Shown here: piece by piece, positions 61,767 to 64,000 of the stretch | Layout of the letters: every line of letters starts with the position of its first letter | Position numbering within the stretch: the stretch's first letter is position 1 | DNA from: Clavibacter tessellarius | GTDB taxonomy: Bacteria; Actinomycetota; Actinomycetes; Actinomycetales; Microbacteriaceae | Assembly: GCF_001618005.1 (NCBI RefSeq) | Contig: NZ_LQXA01000039.1 | Location: forward strand, 1-64,000 | Direction: 5' to 3' | DNA length: 64,000 bases | Program-made: the position numbers and the translations under genes | Notes under the pieces: generated by a model | The model's input: only the letters and a program-made list of their open reading frames with translations | What the model was told of the DNA's origin: nothing | The model's database searches: none

Positions 61767-63173
61767 TCAGACCGCGTGGGCTCCGGCCGCAGGGCGCGTC
61801 TCGCCGTGCTCGCGCAGCACGAGGAGGGCCACGAACGAGATGGCCGAGGCGATGCTGAGGTAGACGCCGACGAGCATGACGCCGCCGCCTCCGACATCCC
61901 ACAGCCAGGTGGCGATGAAGGGCGCCACGGCGCCGCCGACGATGCCCGCGAGGCTGAACGCGAGGGACGCGCCCGTGTAGCGGACGTCGGTGGCGAACAT
62001 GGCCGGCAGCAGGGATCCGACCGCACCGTAGGCGAGGCCGATGAGCACGAACCCGAGGATGACGAACGTGAGCGTGCCCGGCAGGCCCGCGGCGAGCAGC
62101 GGATCCATCAGGAGGCCGAACACGACCATGCCGAGCGCGCTCCGGAGGACGACCGGGCGCGCGCCCATGCGCCCGGCGAGGACGCCGGAGACCACGATGG
62201 CGGCCGCGAAGAACACGACGCCCACGAGGAGCATGAGCAGGAAGTCGGTGCGCGCGAAGCCGAGGCCCGCGTGGAACGTGGACGCGTCGAACGGCTTGCC
62301 CGCCTTGGTGGCGGCGGCCTCCGCGGCCTCGGCCGTGAGCGGTGACGTGGCGTAGGTGACCGCGAACGTGGTCATCAGGTAGAACAGCGTGAACGTGGCG
62401 AGCAGGGCGAACGCCCCGAGGAGCAGCCCGCGCCAGCCCGTGCGGATGGTGCGACCGAGCGGCAGCCTGGAGGTCTCGCCGCGGTCGAGCACGGACTGGA
62501 ACTCGGGCGCCTCGACGAGCTTGACGCGCACGTAGAGGCCCACGAGCACGAGGACCGCGCTCGCGATGAACGGGACGCGCCAGCCCCAGGCCTGGAGGTC
62601 GGCCGGGGAGAGCGTGAGCGACAGCACGAGGAACAGGCCGTTCGCGAGGATGAAGCCGACGGGCGCGCCGAGCTGCGGGAACGTGCCGAAGATGGCGCGC
62701 TTGCCCACCGGCGCGTTCTCGGTGGCGAGGAGCGCGGCACCGCCCCACTCGCCGCCGAGGCCGAGGCCCTGGACGAAGCGGAGCACCGCGAGGGCCGCGG
62801 GGGCCGCGATCTCCCAGCCCGGCGTGAGGCCGCTCGGGAGGCACCCGATGAGCACGGTCGCGATGCCCATGGTGAGCAGCGACGCGACGAGCGTGCGGGT
62901 GCGGCCGAAGCGGTCGCCGAAGTGGCCGAAGAGCACGGACCCGATGGGCCGGGCGAAGAAGGCGACGCCGAACACGGCGAGCGACTGCAGCTGCGCGACC
63001 GTGGGGTCGGCGTTCGCGAAGAACAGCGCGGGGAACACGAGCACGGCGGCGGTCGCGTAGACGTAGAAGTCGAAGAACTCGATGGAGGTGCCGACGAGGC
63101 TCGCGACCAGCACGCGCGAGCGCGGGTTGACGGGGGCGGCGAGGGGCGGGGCGGTGGCAGGGGCAGCGGACAT
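61767..63173 (-). CDS. MHS family MFS transporter
   Basis: 468 residues. Metabolite:H+ symporter type: IEFFDFYVYATAAVLVFPALFF in helix 1, FGHFGDRFGRTRTLVASLLTMGIATVLIG in the first loop, GLGLGGEWGGAALLATENAP and PQLGAPVGFILANGLF. Twelve hydrophobic segments. Such transporters take up carboxylates, proline/betaine or aromatic acids; substrate not predictable. It is tandem with the second MHS gene. Confidence 0.93.
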   Translation of the reverse strand: MSAAPATAPPLAAPVNPRSRVLVASLVGTSIEFFDFYVYATAAVLVFPALFFANADPTVAQLQSLAVFGVAFFARPIGSVLFGHFGDRFGRTRTLVASLLTMGIATVLIGCLPSGLTPGWEIAAPAALAVLRFVQGLGLGGEWGGAALLATENAPVGKRAIFGTFPQLGAPVGFILANGLFLVLSLTLSPADLQAWGWRVPFIASAVLVLVGLYVRVKLVEAPEFQSVLDRGETSRLPLGRTIRTGWRGLLLGAFALLATFTLFYLMTTFAVTYATSPLTAEAAEAAATKAGKPFDASTFHAGLGFARTDFLLMLLVGVVFFAAAIVVSGVLAGRMGARPVVLRSALGMVVFGLLMDPLLAAGLPGTLTFVILGFVLIGLAYGAVGSLLPAMFATDVRYTGASLAFSLAGIVGGAVAPFIATWLWDVGGGGVMLVGVYLSIASAISFVALLVLREHGETRPAAGAHAV

Positions 63174-63278
63174 GGCGGTGGCTTCCGTCGGTAGGGGCGG
63201 GGAGACGCCACGGATCGTGGCGCGCCGACGGTACCGGTGCTCCCCGCCCCTCCGTGCGGACGGTTCACATGACCGGAG

Positions 63279-64000
63279 TCAACTGACGTTCCCCGCGTAG
63301 TCGGCGTCGCGCGTCTCGCGGCTGATGACGAGCGCCACGAGGGTGATCGCCGCCATCGCGCTGAGGTACACGCCGACGAGCAGCACGTTCCCGTCGAGCA
63401 GCTGCCAGAGCGCCACGGCGATGAAGGGCGCGACCGCGGCGCCGAGGATGCTCGCGACGTTGTAGCTGATCGCGGATCCCGTGTAGCGCACGTTCGTCGG
63501 GAAGAGCTCCGGCAGCACCGCGCCCATTGGCCCGAACGTGAGGCCCATGAGCGTGAAGCCGATGATGAGCAGCGCCATGGTGCCGACGAAGCCGCCCGCG
63601 AACAAGGGCACGAAGAGCAGGCCGAACACGAGGATCCCGAGGGTCGTCGCGATGAGCATCTTGCGGCGGCCGTACCTCTCCGCGAGCGGACCCGAGACCA
63701 TCGTGAAGACCCCGAAGAACACGACGCCCACGATGAGCATGAGCAGGAAGTCGTTGCGCGCGTAGCCGAGGCCCGCGGCGAACGTGTCGGCGTTGAAGGG
63801 CTTGCCGGCGGCGGTCGCGGCAGCCTCGGCGGTGGCCGCGTCGCGCGCGGTGGTGCCGTAGGTGAGGGTGAACGTCGTCATCAGGTAGAAGAGCGTGTAC
63901 GTCGCCAGCATGATGAAGGTGCCGAGGATCAGCGGGCGCCAGCTCGTGACGAACACGCGCGCGACGGGCAGCTTGGCGACCTCGCCGGAGTCGACGACCT
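63279..64000 (-). CDS. MHS family MFS transporter, 5' part outside window
   Basis: The C-terminal ~240 residues are visible; the frame continues to the window edge (VVDSGEVAKLPVARVFVTSWRPLILG upstream), so the start is beyond 64000. It is a close paralogue of the preceding gene (LATYTLFYLMTTFTLTYGTT against LATFTLFYLMTTFAVTYATS; NVRYTGSAISYNVASILGAAVAPFIAVALW against DVRYTGASLAFSLAGIVGGAVAPFIATWLW). Tandem duplication is inferred. It is upstream in the same direction, with a 105-bp gap. Confidence 0.9.
   Translation of the reverse strand, partial: VVDSGEVAKLPVARVFVTSWRPLILGTFIMLATYTLFYLMTTFTLTYGTTARDAATAEAAATAAGKPFNADTFAAGLGYARNDFLLMLIVGVVFFGVFTMVSGPLAERYGRRKMLIATTLGILVFGLLFVPLFAGGFVGTMALLIIGFTLMGLTFGPMGAVLPELFPTNVRYTGSAISYNVASILGAAVAPFIAVALWQLLDGNVLLVGVYLSAMAAITLVALVISRETRDADYAGNVS

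Overview
The window is very GC-rich (about 73% by eye) actinobacterial chromosome. Gene content and style point to Microbacteriaceae, with Clavibacter or a close relative as the best guess: dnaX joined directly to recR, an aspartokinase gene with an internal beta-subunit start, a Tad pilus block next to topA-tmk-holB, and LPxTG-like surface proteins. The family and genus are inferences, because no marker such as 16S rRNA is present. I see no insertion sequence, prophage, integrase or CRISPR array. The region reads as core chromosome with accessory surface and sugar-uptake modules.

Layout. Positions 1-3.1 kb carry an acidic, repeat-rich surface protein (cut by the window edge), then a DUF5819 protein overlapping an HTTM membrane protein, a pair that recalls SdpA/SdpB. 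3.2-8.9 kb: dnaX, recR, aspartokinase and asd (replication and repair, then the aspartate pathway). 9-13.2 kb: mqo, a radical-SAM protein with a LexA-type box, a LuxR-type regulator and tdk. 13.5-19.6 kb: a cell-envelope block with a polysaccharide tyrosine kinase, an Asp-box protein, a DUF4012 protein and two LPxTG-like proteins. 19.6-27.6 kb: VanZ, two paralogous class A penicillin-binding proteins facing each other, an acyltransferase, tRNA-Pro and a metallophosphoesterase. 27.7-30.5 kb: DUF4177, RidA and acetyl-CoA synthetase.

30.8-34.5 kb holds a minimal Tad pilus cluster, followed by the overlapping chain topA-tmk-holB-hydrolase, then tRNA-Thr, dacB, pncA, gabD, an RNA methyltransferase and a DUF2834 protein. 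46.5-52.7 kb is transport: an ABC exporter, a DrrAB-like ABC-2 system and an MFS exporter. 52.8-60.7 kb holds a ribokinase, an unrecognised protein and a carbohydrate operon (binding protein, two permeases, GH3 glucosidase, LacI repressor) with a palindromic operator in its promoter. The window ends with a small membrane protein, a MOSC protein and two tandem MHS-type transporters on the minus strand, the second cut by the edge.

Two patterns run through the window. First, at least eleven genes have a TAnnnT -10 hexamer ending 6-8 nt before the start codon, which predicts leaderless mRNAs. Second, many operons use ATGA, GTGA or TGATG overlaps, predicting translational coupling. Other points of interest are the SOS-box/radical-SAM gene ending in a possible beta-clamp peptide, the surface-protein/DUF5819/HTTM locus, and several short tandem repeats in or next to genes.
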